Numbered from the stretch's first letter, positions 1 through 9,471 are shown. The stretch: 64,000 bases of DNA from Candidatus Gastranaerophilales bacterium (GCA_944324845.1 CALUXX010000001.1:310001-374000); one strand, 5' to 3'. Made by a program: numbers and translations. The notes: a model not told the origin generated them from the letters alone.

Positions 1-1
1 A

Positions 2-952
2 CCATTGAAAGAAATGTATAAAATTGATATTTCTGAAACGGATTGCCAAGATCCGCAAGTTGCTCTTGCTGATGCTGAAAAGTATGCAAGTAGTATTTAT
101 CAGACTTATTCAACTACTTTTTTAGCAAACGGTTCATCAAGCGGTATTATTGCGGCTGTACTTTCTTGTACTTCTGTCGGGGATAAAGTTTTAATTGCTT
201 CTAATTCGCATCCTTGCCATTTTAACGCTGTTAAATTGGCGGGAGCTAGAGCTTTGACTTATAATTTGGATATTGATCCTGATTGGGGTGTGCCTTTAGA
301 AGTTAAGCCGGAGCAAATTGATTATTATTTGAGCCGTTATAATATTAGAACGGTTATTATTACTTCTCCGACTTATGAAGGTATTATTTCTGATATTGAG
401 GAAATTAAGTTGATTTGTGAAAAGCATGAGGCCTTTTTGATTGTGGATGAGGCTCATGGTGCTTTATATCCGTTTTGTAATTCTTTACCTTTGTCTGCTG
501 TTAATGTGGCTGATTTTACTGTTCAATCTTTGCATAAAACAGCCGGCGGACTTAATCCTACTGCTTTGTTGCATTGTAATTGTGAAGTTGATGTTAAACC
601 TGCTTTAAATATGATTACTACAACATCACCTTCTTATCCTTTACTTGCATCTATTGAGGCTAATATCAGTTATTTGAATTCAAGAGAAGGTAGAAAAGAA
701 ATTTATACTCTTGTTGAAAAACTTGATAAAATTAGAGATAAATGTCACGGTTGTGAATTTTTCGGGGATGATCCTACTAAAGTGCTTATAAGAGTTCCTG
801 GGGTTTCTGGATATGAGCTATCTGAAATGTTATATAGTGACTTTGGTATAGAAGACGAAAGAACTAATGAAAAATCTACAATGCTATTGTGTGGCATCGG
901 TACTGATTCTAAAAAAATCGATAAGCTTTATCATGTTCTTTCTAAATTATAG
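2..952 (+). CDS. Orn/Lys/Arg decarboxylase-family PLP enzyme (5' end cut by window)
   Basis: The reading frame is open from the window edge, so the N-terminus is missing; the TTG at position 5 is probably internal. The visible part is the fold-type I PLP core. A GSSSG cofactor-phosphate loop lies near residue 44, VDEAHG near residues 147-152, and SLHKTAGG with the Schiff-base lysine near residue 178. These are hallmarks of the Orn/Lys/Arg decarboxylase major domain, in the cytoplasm. The C-terminal part is short, as in the compact family members of Firmicutes and Cyanobacteria rather than the 700-residue enterobacterial enzymes. The substrate (arginine, lysine or ornithine) cannot be told from sequence alone. 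The stop overlaps by six bases the stop of the convergent transglycosylase gene. Confidence 0.85.
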   Translation, partial: PLKEMYKIDISETDCQDPQVALADAEKYASSIYQTYSTTFLANGSSSGIIAAVLSCTSVGDKVLIASNSHPCHFNAVKLAGARALTYNLDIDPDWGVPLEVKPEQIDYYLSRYNIRTVIITSPTYEGIISDIEEIKLICEKHEAFLIVDEAHGALYPFCNSLPLSAVNVADFTVQSLHKTAGGLNPTALLHCNCEVDVKPALNMITTTSPSYPLLASIEANISYLNSREGRKEIYTLVEKLDKIRDKCHGCEFFGDDPTKVLIRVPGVSGYELSEMLYSDFGIEDERTNEKSTMLLCGIGTDSKKIDKLYHVLSKL

Positions 953-1648
953 ATAATTGGCAAGAATATTTTTTACATAATTTTGGGTTTCTTCATATGG
1001 AGGAACCCCTGAATATTTATCAACGGCTCCAGGGCCTGCATTGTACGCTGCCAGTGCCAATATTATATTGCCATTATACTTATTTAACATTGATTTTAAG
1101 TATTTTACTCCACCTTCAACATTTTGAACTGGGTTATATGGGTCTTTTACACCCAGAGCTTTTGCTGTTGAAGGCATTAATTGCATTAGCCCCATTGCAC
1201 CAACTTTTGACTTCGCATCAACTTTAAATCTTGATTCTTGGTTTATTACTGCTTGTACCAGTTTTTCATCCACTCCGTATTTTTGTGATATTTGATTTAT
1301 AATGCCAAGTATTTGTGCCTTGTTGGGAGTTGTTGCAGTATCATCAATATCTGCATCGTAACCTTGCATCAACTGTTGCATTGATATATTAGTAACAGGG
1401 TTATTATTGTATATTCGGCTGTTGTTATCAAAAGATGTGTTGTTGATTAGTAATGATCCAAAGTTTGCTGCTGTTGTATTTGAAAGTACTTTTTCAAAAG
1501 ATTGTACTTTATTGGTGCTATTTGGGTACAATGTATTTATTTCTGCAAGATTTGCTCTATCTACATAATTGTTTAATTTTGCTGCTCTTTGCATAGCAGC
1601 TGCTTTTCCACCTGTATTTAATAAACTTTGAATCATTTCTGAAAACAT
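947..1648 (-). CDS. Lytic transglycosylase, SLT domain, no signal peptide
   Basis: The C-terminal half (about residues 115-233) is a soluble lytic transglycosylase domain that cleaves peptidoglycan. It has the catalytic Glu in NQESRF (about residue 138), GAMGLMQLMPST, and the closing AYNAGPGAVDKY motif. The N-terminal ~110 residues are Asn/Ser-rich and unknown. The start is set at 1648 because GGGAGG lies between this ATG and an in-frame ATG at 1672, so the upstream ATG would swallow the ribosome site. No signal peptide or membrane segment is visible, which is odd for an enzyme whose substrate is periplasmic. It could leave by another secretion route, as flagellar FlgJ-type hydrolases do, but that is inference. 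Confidence 0.88.
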   Translation of the reverse strand: MFSEMIQSLLNTGGKAAAMQRAAKLNNYVDRANLAEINTLYPNSTNKVQSFEKVLSNTTAANFGSLLINNTSFDNNSRIYNNNPVTNISMQQLMQGYDADIDDTATTPNKAQILGIINQISQKYGVDEKLVQAVINQESRFKVDAKSKVGAMGLMQLMPSTAKALGVKDPYNPVQNVEGGVKYLKSMLNKYNGNIILALAAYNAGPGAVDKYSGVPPYEETQNYVKNILANYL

Positions 1649-1778
1649 GATTTCTACCTGCCTCCCATACATTCTCAGTTTAACCTATTTTCTAAGATTA
1701 TGTATCCACCAAATGATTTAAGGTTTTTTTGTAAAATGTCAATTTAGTTTGGCTGGTTTTGTTGTTTATGTTTATTTA

Positions 1779-2834
1779 TTATTTTATTAGCATGCAATCG
1801 CCATAACTGAAAAATCTGTATTCTTCTTTTATCGCTTCTTTATAGGCTTCAAATATAAAATCTTTTCCAGCTAATGCGCTTACTAACATTAGTAAGGTTG
1901 ATTTTGGCAGGTGAAAGTTTGTTATAAGGTTATCAATTACTTTAAATTCATATGGCGGGTATATGAAAAGTTCTGAATGATCTTTGCAAGCTTGTATCTT
2001 GCCGTATTTTTGGAAGGCTGTTTCCAGTGTTCTTACTGTTGTTGTTCCGACGGCTACAAGTTTTTTTTCGTTTGCTTTTGCGGTATTTATTTTGTCTGCG
2101 GTTTCTTGAGTTATCTCAAAGGTTTCTGAGTGCATTTTGTGATCTAAGATATTTTCACATTTTACAGGTCTAAATGTTCCAAGTCCTACGTTTAAGGTTA
2201 CGTATGCTATTTCTACACCCTTGTTTTGAAGTTCTTGCAGTATTTCTTGTGTAAAATGTAGTCCTGCAGTTGGTGCTGCTACTGAACCTTCATCTTTTGC
2301 ATATACTGTTTGGTATCTTTCTTTATCGAAGTCTTTTAATTCTTCTTTATTTAATTTTCTTTCTATGTATGGTGGTAGTGGAATATTTCCGACTTTGTGT
2401 AAAATATCAAAAATATCTCCGCTATGGATTAGTTCAACTAACCATTCTCCATCATCTTCCAATCTTTTTATTGCTCTTATTTTTAAGTCTTCTGATACAG
2501 TAATTTCTGTGTCCGGTTTAATCTTTTTTGATGGTCTTATTAAGCACGTCCAATAATCTCCATTTTCTAATTTAGTGTCTTTTTCTAATAGGAATACTTC
2601 AATTTTGGCACCTGTGTCTTTTGTTCCATAAATTCTTGCAGGCATGACTTTTGTATTGTTTAGAACAAGAATTGTATTATCGTCAAGATAATCCGTAATG
2701 TTATAAAAGTGTTTATGTTCTATTGTGTGTGTTGCTCTATCTAAGACAAGCATTTTTGAGTTTTGTCTTTTGTCAGCCGGCATCTGTGCTATTAAGTTTT
2801 CGGGTAGTTCATAATCAAATTCTGAAATGTTCAT
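1779..2834 (-). CDS. queA: S-adenosylmethionine:tRNA ribosyltransferase-isomerase QueA
   Basis: QueA transfers and isomerises the ribosyl part of SAM onto 7-aminomethyl-7-deazaguanine in tRNA, giving epoxyqueuosine at the wobble position. The family opening FDYELPENLIAQMP and LVLNNTKVMPARI is present, as are PLPPYI (about residue 150), the YQTVYA-KDEGSVAAPTAGLHFT block, and FHLPKSTLLMLVSA near the C-terminus. Length (351 residues) is normal. The start at 2834 follows AAAGGA at proper distance; a longer frame reaching 2885 runs into the upstream hairpin and is not used. It lies downstream of yidC on the same strand. Confidence 0.96.
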   Translation of the reverse strand: MNISEFDYELPENLIAQMPADKRQNSKMLVLDRATHTIEHKHFYNITDYLDDNTILVLNNTKVMPARIYGTKDTGAKIEVFLLEKDTKLENGDYWTCLIRPSKKIKPDTEITVSEDLKIRAIKRLEDDGEWLVELIHSGDIFDILHKVGNIPLPPYIERKLNKEELKDFDKERYQTVYAKDEGSVAAPTAGLHFTQEILQELQNKGVEIAYVTLNVGLGTFRPVKCENILDHKMHSETFEITQETADKINTAKANEKKLVAVGTTTVRTLETAFQKYGKIQACKDHSELFIYPPYEFKVIDNLITNFHLPKSTLLMLVSALAGKDFIFEAYKEAIKEEYRFFSYGDCMLIK

Positions 2835-2851
2835 TTTCTGTCCTTTAATAA

Positions 2852-2880
2852 AATAACTCCAAATTAGCTTTGGAGTTATT
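2852..2880 (-). terminator. Hairpin between yidC and queA
   Basis: A perfect 12-base inverted repeat with a 5-base loop lies just after the yidC stop and just before the queA ribosome site, followed on the minus strand by a T-rich stretch. It looks like an intrinsic terminator for yidC; with queA only 18 bases on, it may act as a leaky attenuator. Confidence 0.65.
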
Positions 2881-2898
2881 TGCATATTTTGTTATAGT

Positions 2899-3978
2899 TT
2901 ATTTTTTGTTTGCGTTTTTTGCATTTTTAAGTTCTGAATCTTCAACGGTCGCTTTCTTTTCTTCGTCTTCACGTTCCATTTGTTTGTTTATTAGAACTGT
3001 TTGCAAGATTTGTATTAAGTTACTTGTTATAAGGTATAACAATACACCTGCAGGAATTGGAATCACTACAAATGTACCGATTATCATAAGCGGCATAAAT
3101 GTTCCCATTGATTTTTGTAAAGCTTGTGAGGTTGGGTCCATATTGTCGTTTTTGTTCATTGACATCATTACTTTTTGTGAAATTATCATTGTTACTGCAA
3201 ATAATGCAATTAACAATAATACATCCCAGTGTAATGTCTTGTTAACAGGAACGGTTGGAATTGTTGCGATAAGTTCTCCGTCTTTTCTGTTGAATGTTAT
3301 TGTTTCATTTTCTCTTATATTACTATTTGTTATAGTTAATTTTGCTTTTTCAATCTTGTCAAGTTCGCTGTATCTCATATCGATATGATCAAGGCTTACT
3401 GATAATTCAACATCTTTACCAGGTTTTAATTCACCTACAATATCAACAGCTTTTGTCGGATCTTTAACTTTTACTTTTGCATCTGTTCCATCATTGAAAT
3501 ATACAACAGCGTTGTTTGCTAATATAAATTTGTCTCCGTCTGATGCTCCGATTGTTCCATTTTCAGAAATACCCGCTGTAGCTCTCATTGTTGTTGCTAA
3601 ACTCTTAATGAATAAGAAATGTTGATCTCCTGCAACTTGTATAAATTGAGGGCTTATCAATGCTGAGTATAATAAAATGAATATAGGCATTTGTATTAGT
3701 AATGGCAAACATCCGCCCATTGGGTTAAATTTGTGTTCTTTGTAAAACTCCATCAATTTTTGTTGCATCATTTGAGGATTTTTTTGATATCTATCCTGTA
3801 TTGCCTTAATTTTAGGCTGTAATGATTGCATCATTTTCATTGAACGCTGTTGTTGTACGTTCAAATGCCACATTGCAAGTCTTACTATAACTGTTAGTAT
3901 TATAATCGCCAATCCATAACTTCCAACGAGATTGGCAAGTTTAGTTAAAAACCAAATTGTTCCTGTAATAAAATCCAC
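2899..3978 (-). CDS. yidC: Membrane protein insertase YidC/Oxa1
   Basis: YidC inserts membrane proteins, alone or with SecYEG. The sequence has a first hydrophobic segment near residues 14-36, then IVRLAMWHLNVQQQRSMKMMQ and PKIKAIQDRY, the basic cytoplasmic loop typical of the family. NPMGGCLPLLIQMPIFILLYSAL follows, a poorly conserved insert of ~120 residues, and two C-terminal transmembrane segments with a lysine-rich tail. There is no large N-terminal periplasmic domain as in E. coli, so it resembles the shorter cyanobacterial/Gram-positive layout, except that the insert sits after the third hydrophobic stretch. I prefer the GTG at 3978, seven bases behind GAGGA, over a TTG at 4005 that lacks a ribosome site. 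A small 7-bp hairpin at 4013-4030 lies upstream. Confidence 0.93.
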   Translation of the reverse strand: MDFITGTIWFLTKLANLVGSYGLAIIILTVIVRLAMWHLNVQQQRSMKMMQSLQPKIKAIQDRYQKNPQMMQQKLMEFYKEHKFNPMGGCLPLLIQMPIFILLYSALISPQFIQVAGDQHFLFIKSLATTMRATAGISENGTIGASDGDKFILANNAVVYFNDGTDAKVKVKDPTKAVDIVGELKPGKDVELSVSLDHIDMRYSELDKIEKAKLTITNSNIRENETITFNRKDGELIATIPTVPVNKTLHWDVLLLIALFAVTMIISQKVMMSMNKNDNMDPTSQALQKSMGTFMPLMIIGTFVVIPIPAGVLLYLITSNLIQILQTVLINKQMEREDEEKKATVEDSELKNAKNANKK

Positions 3979-4135
3979 TTTTAATTCCTCATCTATATTT
4001 CCCAACTAGAAAACCTAATTCTTATTAGGTATGTAAATCGTAGCATGAGTATATATATTAAACAAGTTAATTGTTACCTTATACTCAAAAGATTTACAAT
4101 AGCATATCCCTCTTTTATAATGCGGGTTTACAACT

Positions 4136-5380
4136 TTATAAAGTTTCGCTTATGTAACCTTTTACGGCAGAGCAAGCAGCTACGTATGGAGAGGATAAAT
4201 ATATAAATCCTTTAGTATTTCCAAGTCTGCCTTGGAAGTTTCTGTTTTGTGTTGTTAAACAAACTTCCCCATCTGCTAATATTCCGGCATGAATTCCTAC
4301 GCAAGGTCCGCAACCAGGTGGTAAGATTACTGCGTTTGCATCTATAAATATATCAAGTAAACCTTCTTTTAGTGCTTGTTTATATATTTCTCTTGATGCA
4401 GGACATATTAACATTCTTACGCCTTCGTGAACTTTTCTTCCTTTTAAGATTTCTGCCACGGTTCGCATATCTTCTATTCTTCCGTTTGTACAAGTCCCTA
4501 CATATACCTGATCAACTTTTACATCATGCAAGTCTTTTGCTAATTTTGTGTTATCTACTGTATGCGGGCATGATACTGTATGTTCAATTTCTGATGCGTC
4601 AATTTCTATAATACGTTCATAAATAGCATCTTCATCAGGTTTTATTGATTTGAACTTGTCTTCTCTGCCTCTTGATTTTAAGTATTCTTTAGTTTTTTCA
4701 TCCGCAACGAATAATCCGCATTTTGCTCCCGCTTCAACTGCCATATTTGCAAGTGTGAAACGTTCTGACATTGACATATTATCTATTGTTTCCCCTGTAA
4801 ACTCTAATGATTTATATGTCGCACCGTCTGCTCCTATCATTCCGATAAGATGTAACATTAAGTCTTTTGAGCAAATCCTCGGTCTGAATTCTCCGTTAAC
4901 TACAATCTTGAAAGTTTGTGGAACTTTTAACCAAGTTTTGCCTAACGCCATCGCGACAGCAACGTCAGTTGATCCCATGCCTGTTGCAAAAGCTCCAAGT
5001 GCTCCTGATGTACAAGTGTGAGAATCTGCTCCAACAAGGATTTCACAAGGGTTCACGAAAGTTTCAACAAGTCTTTGGTGACAAACTCCTGAGCCTACTT
5101 CTGATAATACTGCACCATATTCTTTTGCAAAATCTCTTAATGTAGTGTGCATGTTGGAAAGTTCTTTTTTAGGACTTGGTGATGCGTGATCGATAAATAA
5201 TATTGTCCTTTCAGGATTGTTTAATTTATCTTTTCCAAGTTTTTTGAATTCTTGTACTGTTAATGGTCCAGTTCCATCTTGTACTGCACATACATCAACA
5301 TTTGTGATAACTAATTCTCCGGCTTTAACTTGTTTGCCGGCATGGTTTGAAATTATTTTTTCAACTAAAGTCTGTCCCAT
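4136..5380 (-). CDS. leuC: 3-isopropylmalate dehydratase large subunit
   Basis: LeuC with LeuD isomerises 2- to 3-isopropylmalate in leucine synthesis using a [4Fe-4S] cluster. The three cluster cysteines are visible: C297 in GTCTNGR, and C357 and C360 in GCGPC. GADSHTCTSGALGAFATGMGSTD and the C-terminal NRNFQGRLG block are standard. At 414 residues it is the short form found in archaea and many anaerobes, not the ~465-residue enterobacterial form. That subfamily also holds homoaconitases and related hydro-lyases, so substrate is likely but not certain. No leuD is next to it here. The start has AGAGGGA upstream. Confidence 0.9.
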   Translation of the reverse strand: MGQTLVEKIISNHAGKQVKAGELVITNVDVCAVQDGTGPLTVQEFKKLGKDKLNNPERTILFIDHASPSPKKELSNMHTTLRDFAKEYGAVLSEVGSGVCHQRLVETFVNPCEILVGADSHTCTSGALGAFATGMGSTDVAVAMALGKTWLKVPQTFKIVVNGEFRPRICSKDLMLHLIGMIGADGATYKSLEFTGETIDNMSMSERFTLANMAVEAGAKCGLFVADEKTKEYLKSRGREDKFKSIKPDEDAIYERIIEIDASEIEHTVSCPHTVDNTKLAKDLHDVKVDQVYVGTCTNGRIEDMRTVAEILKGRKVHEGVRMLICPASREIYKQALKEGLLDIFIDANAVILPPGCGPCVGIHAGILADGEVCLTTQNRNFQGRLGNTKGFIYLSSPYVAACSAVKGYISETL

Positions 5381-5501
5381 AATATATCCCTCTTTTTCTT
5401 TTCATCCTAACACAAATTATATCAGTGGTAAACAGAGTAATATAATTTTTATTATTAATTGTAATATCCTTTTTATATTTATATAAAACTTAATAAAATC
5501 A

Positions 5502-5530
5502 TTGACACTCGGGTTTCTTCGTGTTATTTT
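5502..5530 (+). promoter_or_regulatory. Sigma70-type promoter of the rpsE operon
   Basis: A perfect TTGACA is followed after exactly 17 bases by TATTTT. It points at rpsE and implies a leader of about 115 bases. It lies in the divergent gap between leuC and rpsE. Confidence 0.75.
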
Positions 5531-5654
5531 TATTGCTGTCAGAAGTAAAAGTTCGAATACGATTTCCAATAGGCTTTAAAAGGCTTTGTTTTGGCGTATT
5601 TAAACGTAAGTACCCAAAGATTATCAGTAAAAAACTATAAGAAAGGTAAAATCA

Positions 5655-6308
5655 ATGGAAAACAATGAAGAATTAAACGTAACTGAATCTGTAGAAGTTG
5701 CAGAAGAAGTTAAAGTTGAGGAAACTGTTGAAGCTGGCGAAGCAGTTGAAGCAGTTTCTGAAGAAAGACCTTCTAGAAGAAGAGGTCGTGGTAGAAAACA
5801 AAAAATTGAAACAACTGAAGAAAAACCTCAATCTGAATGGACTGAAAGAGTTGTTCAAATCAGCCGTGTAACTAAGGTTGTTAAAGGTGGTAAAAAATTA
5901 AGCTTCCGTGCAATCGTTATTGTTGGTAACCAAAAAGGTCAAGTCGGTATCGGTTGTGCTAAGGCTGCTGAAGTTATTATTGCTATTCAAAAAGCAATCG
6001 CTGATGGTAGAAAAAATGTTATTACAGTTCCTATCTTCAAGACAACAATTCCTCACCCTATTACAGGTAAATCAGGTGCCGGTGCTGTTATGTTAAGACC
6101 TGCTTCTGAAGGTACTGGAATTATTGCAGGTGGTGCTGTTCGTTCAGTTTTAGAACTTGCAGGTATTGAAAATATTCTTTCTAAATCTTTAGGTTCTAAA
6201 TCTCCGCTTAACGCAGCTAATGCAACTATCGAAGCATTAAAAGCTTTGACTCCGTTCAATGAAGTTGCTAAAAAACGCGGTTTAACAATGGCTGAACTTT
6301 TAAACTAA
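5655..6308 (+). CDS. rpsE: Ribosomal protein S5 with acidic N-terminal extension
   Basis: S5 is part of the 30S decoding region. The usual fold begins near residue 58 ([23 protein letters not shown]) and includes GVGCAKA-type [41 protein letters not shown], and [12 protein letters not shown]. Before it is an added ~55-residue stretch rich in Glu and Val, ending in a basic RRRGRGRK patch, so the protein is 217 residues against about 165 in E. coli. Ribosome site AGAAAGG precedes the ATG. It is first in a four-gene operon (rpsE-rpmD-rplO-secY); the usual preceding genes rplF and rplR are not here. Confidence 0.97.
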   Translation: MENNEELNVTESVEVAEEVKVEETVEAGEAVEAVSEERPSRRRGRGRKQKIETTEEKPQSEWTERVVQISRVTKVVKGGKKLSFRAIVIVGNQKGQVGIGCAKAAEVIIAIQKAIADGRKNVITVPIFKTTIPHPITGKSGAGAVMLRPASEGTGIIAGGAVRSVLELAGIENILSKSLGSKSPLNAANATIEALKALTPFNEVAKKRGLTMAELLN

Positions 6309-6348
6309 TTTAAGTAGCAATAGTAATTTATAAAAAAGGAAAATAATT

Positions 6349-6540
6349 ATGACAGATAAAAAAACTAATACAATTAAAATTAAACTTGTTAAAAGTTTAA
6401 TCGGCTCATCAGATAAACAACGTAAAGTTGTTAGAGCATTAGGTCTTACTAAAAAAGACCAAGTTGTAGAACATAGCGAATCTGCAACTATTATGGGTAT
6501 GGTTAACAAAGTTTCTCATTTGTTAGAAGTAGTTAAGTAG
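6349..6540 (+). CDS. rpmD: Ribosomal protein L30
   Basis: A 63-residue bacterial L30 of the 50S subunit. The core IKIKLVKSLIGSSDKQRKVV and the LGL...ATIMGMVNKVSHLLEV pattern fit the family throughout its length. The ribosome site AAAAGGAAA sits ahead of the ATG. It lies between rpsE and rplO, its standard place in the spc operon. Confidence 0.96.
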   Translation: MTDKKTNTIKIKLVKSLIGSSDKQRKVVRALGLTKKDQVVEHSESATIMGMVNKVSHLLEVVK

Positions 6541-6593
6541 GCAATACCCGACAAGCGATTATATTATAAAATGCAAAGAAAGAGGAAAATAAT

Positions 6594-7043
6594 ATGTCAA
6601 ATATATCATTAACAGATTTAAAACCTGCAGAAGGTTCTACATCTAAATCAAAAAGAGTTGGTCGTGGTCGTTCTTCAGGACATGGTAAAACTTCTTGCCG
6701 TGGCCATAACGGAGAAGGTCAAAGATCTGGTAATTCTAGCAAAAGAGGTTTTGAAGGCGGTCAAATGCCAGCTTACAGAAGATTACCTAAATTAAAAGGT
6801 TTCCAAGTTTATTCAAAACTTAACTATGCTCAAATTAATGTTGGTAGATTAGATTCTTTAGGTCTTAAAGAAGTTTCTTTAGATTCTTTAAAAGAAGTTT
6901 TAACTATTCATCCAACTTGTGTTGGTTTAAGAGTTTTAGGTAATGGCGAAATTAAATCTGCAATTACTGTTAAAGCATCTTATGTTACACCATCAGCAAA
7001 AGAAAAAATTGAAGCTGCCGGCGGAAAGGTTGAGTTAGTATAA
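6594..7043 (+). CDS. rplO: Ribosomal protein L15
   Basis: L15 of the 50S subunit, 149 residues, normal length. The Gly/Arg-rich N-terminal arm (KRVGRGRSSGHGKTSCRGHNG) that threads into rRNA is present, followed by the KRGFEGGQMPAYRRLPKLKGF signature. The stop overlaps the secY start as TAATG, so the two are probably translationally coupled. Confidence 0.97.
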   Translation: MSNISLTDLKPAEGSTSKSKRVGRGRSSGHGKTSCRGHNGEGQRSGNSSKRGFEGGQMPAYRRLPKLKGFQVYSKLNYAQINVGRLDSLGLKEVSLDSLKEVLTIHPTCVGLRVLGNGEIKSAITVKASYVTPSAKEKIEAAGGKVELV

Positions 7044-8383
7044 TGACACAAAAAGTAAAAGCACCTTCACCCGAAGATTTAATGTCTATGTGGAATGCTT
7101 CTGGTTTAAAGCAGAAGATTATTTTCACATTCATTTTGATTGCCGTTTGGAGGTTAGGTGTTCAGTTACCTTTGTTTGGTATTGATAATACTGCTTTTGT
7201 TAATATGGCAAGTAGTAATAATTTAGTGGGCTTTTTGGATTTGTTTACAGGAGGTGCGCTAGGTAAAGTTTCAATATTAGCATTAGGTATTGGACCATTT
7301 ATTACTTCTTCTATCATTGTCCAATTAATTTCTGTTGTTATTCCTTCATTGGAAAAACTTCAAAAAGAAGAGGGCGAAGCTGGTAGAAGAAAATTAGCAC
7401 AATATACACGTGTTTTCACTGTAGTACTTGCTATATTTCAATCATTTATATTTATGTTATTTTTGCATTCAAGACCTGAATCAATTATAACTTCTATAAA
7501 TCCGATTGCGTTTTATGCAAGTTCAATTTGTGTTTTGACAGCTGGTGCTGTTCTTGTTATGTGGATATCTGAATTGATTACTGAAAGAGGTATCGGGAAC
7601 GGTGGTTCTTTGATTATCTTCTGTGGTATTTTATCAGGTATTCCTATTTATACTAAGAATACTCTTAAGCTTGTTGAACCAAATGCAGGTATGCAGTTAA
7701 ACTTGTTAATATTACTTGCAATATTTTTCCTTGCAATGATTTTTATTGTCATTATGCAAGAAGCTGTTAGAAAAGTTATTATTGTAAATCCAAAAAGACA
7801 GATTGGTAACAAAGTTTATGGTGGAATGAATTCTTTTATTCCTTTTAAATTGAATCCTGGTGGGGTTATGCCGATTATCTTTGCTATTGCAATTTTGTTA
7901 TTCCCTTCTACTGTTTTAACTATAGTTGGGCAGGCTAACTTTAAATCAGAATCAGTAAAAACTTTTGTTATGATGTTAACTCAGTATATGAGTCCAAATG
8001 GAATTTTATATTATGTACTTTATATCGGTTTGATTATTGCATTGACTTTCTTCTATGCTTCAATTATGCCGAATATGCAGCCAAAAGATATTGCTGATAA
8101 CTTGAAAAAATATGGTTCTTCTATTCCTGGTATTAAACCTGGAAGACCTACTGCTGAAGCTCTTGATAAAATTTTGTCAAAGACAACTTTTATCGGTGCT
8201 ATGGGTTTAGGTATTATCGCATTAGTTCCATCTTTTGCAAGTTATGCTACTCATATTGAAACGTTGCAAGGTATTGGTGCTACATCTTTGATAATTATGG
8301 TAGGTGTTGCTTTAGATTTGATTAATCAAGTTAAAACTCACTTGCTTGCTAGAAATTATGAATCTTTCTTGAAAGATATGTAG
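7043..8383 (+). CDS. secY: Preprotein translocase channel SecY
   Basis: SecY forms the Sec translocation pore in the inner membrane. The protein has ten hydrophobic segments over 446 residues, the family signature GIGPFITSSIIVQL in the second segment, WISELITERGIGNGGSLIIF in the fourth, and the basic cytoplasmic loop KPGRPTAEALDKIL before the last segments. Translation starts in the TAATG overlap with rplO. Unlike the common spc operon, adk, map and infA do not follow; a terminator does. SecG is encoded at 23369. Confidence 0.97.
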   Translation: MTQKVKAPSPEDLMSMWNASGLKQKIIFTFILIAVWRLGVQLPLFGIDNTAFVNMASSNNLVGFLDLFTGGALGKVSILALGIGPFITSSIIVQLISVVIPSLEKLQKEEGEAGRRKLAQYTRVFTVVLAIFQSFIFMLFLHSRPESIITSINPIAFYASSICVLTAGAVLVMWISELITERGIGNGGSLIIFCGILSGIPIYTKNTLKLVEPNAGMQLNLLILLAIFFLAMIFIVIMQEAVRKVIIVNPKRQIGNKVYGGMNSFIPFKLNPGGVMPIIFAIAILLFPSTVLTIVGQANFKSESVKTFVMMLTQYMSPNGILYYVLYIGLIIALTFFYASIMPNMQPKDIADNLKKYGSSIPGIKPGRPTAEALDKILSKTTFIGAMGLGIIALVPSFASYATHIETLQGIGATSLIIMVGVALDLINQVKTHLLARNYESFLKDM

Positions 8384-8405
8384 TTTTTTATAATTATTAA
8401 TTATT

Positions 8406-8446
8406 AAAAAGAATTGTTATATTTACTTATAGCAATTCTTTTTTTT
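8406..8446 (+). terminator. Intrinsic terminator of the rpsE-secY operon
   Basis: An 11-base stem with one G-U pair and a 5-base loop is followed by a run of T. It lies 22 bases after the secY stop and closes the ribosomal operon. Confidence 0.85.
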
Positions 8447-8454
8447 ATTGTTTC

Positions 8455-8483
8455 TTGAATTATTACTTAAAATAATGTATAAT
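8455..8483 (+). promoter_or_regulatory. Promoter of the pseudopilin-like gene
   Basis: TTGAAT and TATAAT are separated by 17 bases and lie 39 bases ahead of the ATG at 8522. Confidence 0.6.
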
Positions 8484-8521
8484 TGATACTATAAATAATA
8501 TGTTATTGGGCGGTTAAAATA

Positions 8522-9244
8522 ATGATTAATTTATTTAGTATGAAAAAACAGGGTTTTTCACTTGCAGAAGTCTTAATTACACTTGGAGCAATTGGAATTG
8601 TTGCGGTTTTAACTATTCCGTCTTTAATTGTGCATATTAATACTACCAAATTCAGAACCCAATATAAAAAGACTTTATCAATATTAAATCAAGCAGCTTT
8701 GAATTCTGAAAATAATTATGATTTGAATTTTGCATCTATGAATTCTCATTGTTGGGATGGTAAGGATAAACCTAGTGTCAATGGAAGTATGTGTGCAATT
8801 ATTAATGGCTCTATTTCCGGAGCTTCTTTTTATACAGATACTGAAGTGGTTACTCTTGGGGGGCGAGGTGAATATTCTCCGCAAGGTCCAGGAATTGTAA
8901 CTAGTCCTAAAAGATATTATTTATTTGCGGATGGTTCCCTTGTTGGTTTTGATTATGATATTGCATCTTGTACTCTTATGCCCGGTGAAGATTTGGCTGA
9001 TTTAAACCCTCGTTGTTATGGTTTTATAGATGTAAACGGAACTACAGCTCCAAATAAAGCTGTACAATGTAGTAATCCTACCCTTACTAAAATATCAAAT
9101 GAAATAGGAAATTGTTCTGTAAGAAATAATTCAGTCGATATGGGAGATATTTTCCCTGTTGTATTCCATGATAGTACTGTCGAACCCCTTACTAATGCTG
9201 CTAGGTTTGCTTTATATCAATCAATTTTGAATACTAAAGATTAG
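8522..9244 (+). CDS. Type IV pilin/pseudopilin-like protein
   Basis: The N-terminus carries a prepilin signal: a short basic leader, then G-FSLAEVLITL followed by a long hydrophobic helix (about residues 12-36). The Glu at position 5 after the predicted cleavage is present. Such proteins are cut by prepilin peptidase and built into type IV pili or type II secretion pseudopili. The ~200-residue globular part holds six or more cysteines and no family I can name. No pilus assembly gene is nearby, so it is an isolated minor pilin or substrate. A GGGCGG weak ribosome site precedes the ATG; an internal ATG at 8540 is the alternative. Own promoter upstream. Confidence 0.8.
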   Translation: MINLFSMKKQGFSLAEVLITLGAIGIVAVLTIPSLIVHINTTKFRTQYKKTLSILNQAALNSENNYDLNFASMNSHCWDGKDKPSVNGSMCAIINGSISGASFYTDTEVVTLGGRGEYSPQGPGIVTSPKRYYLFADGSLVGFDYDIASCTLMPGEDLADLNPRCYGFIDVNGTTAPNKAVQCSNPTLTKISNEIGNCSVRNNSVDMGDIFPVVFHDSTVEPLTNAARFALYQSILNTKD

Positions 9245-9471
9245 AATTTTAATATACTTTGTTTGTACTATTTCTTTTTTATTTGTGATTTACGTATTAT
9301 TATGTTAAGTCTATGTAAATTTTTGTGTATTTATGTAACAATTAACTAAATTATTTGGCAATAATACCGTTAATATATATATCAACATGTGAATGTGCCA
9401 TGTGCAGATATAAAGAGGACAGAAAATTGCATAGAACAGATAGAAATATAGACGAGAAAGGACTAGCGAAA

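Noticed and set aside
2870..3388. 172-residue plus-strand frame opposite yidC
   Set aside because: It lies fully inside a clear yidC gene, has no ribosome site and a composition typical of an antisense reading.
4013..4030. Small hairpin between leuC and yidC as a terminator
   Set aside because: Only a 7-base AT-rich stem and a weak T-stretch; kept as a remark under yidC.
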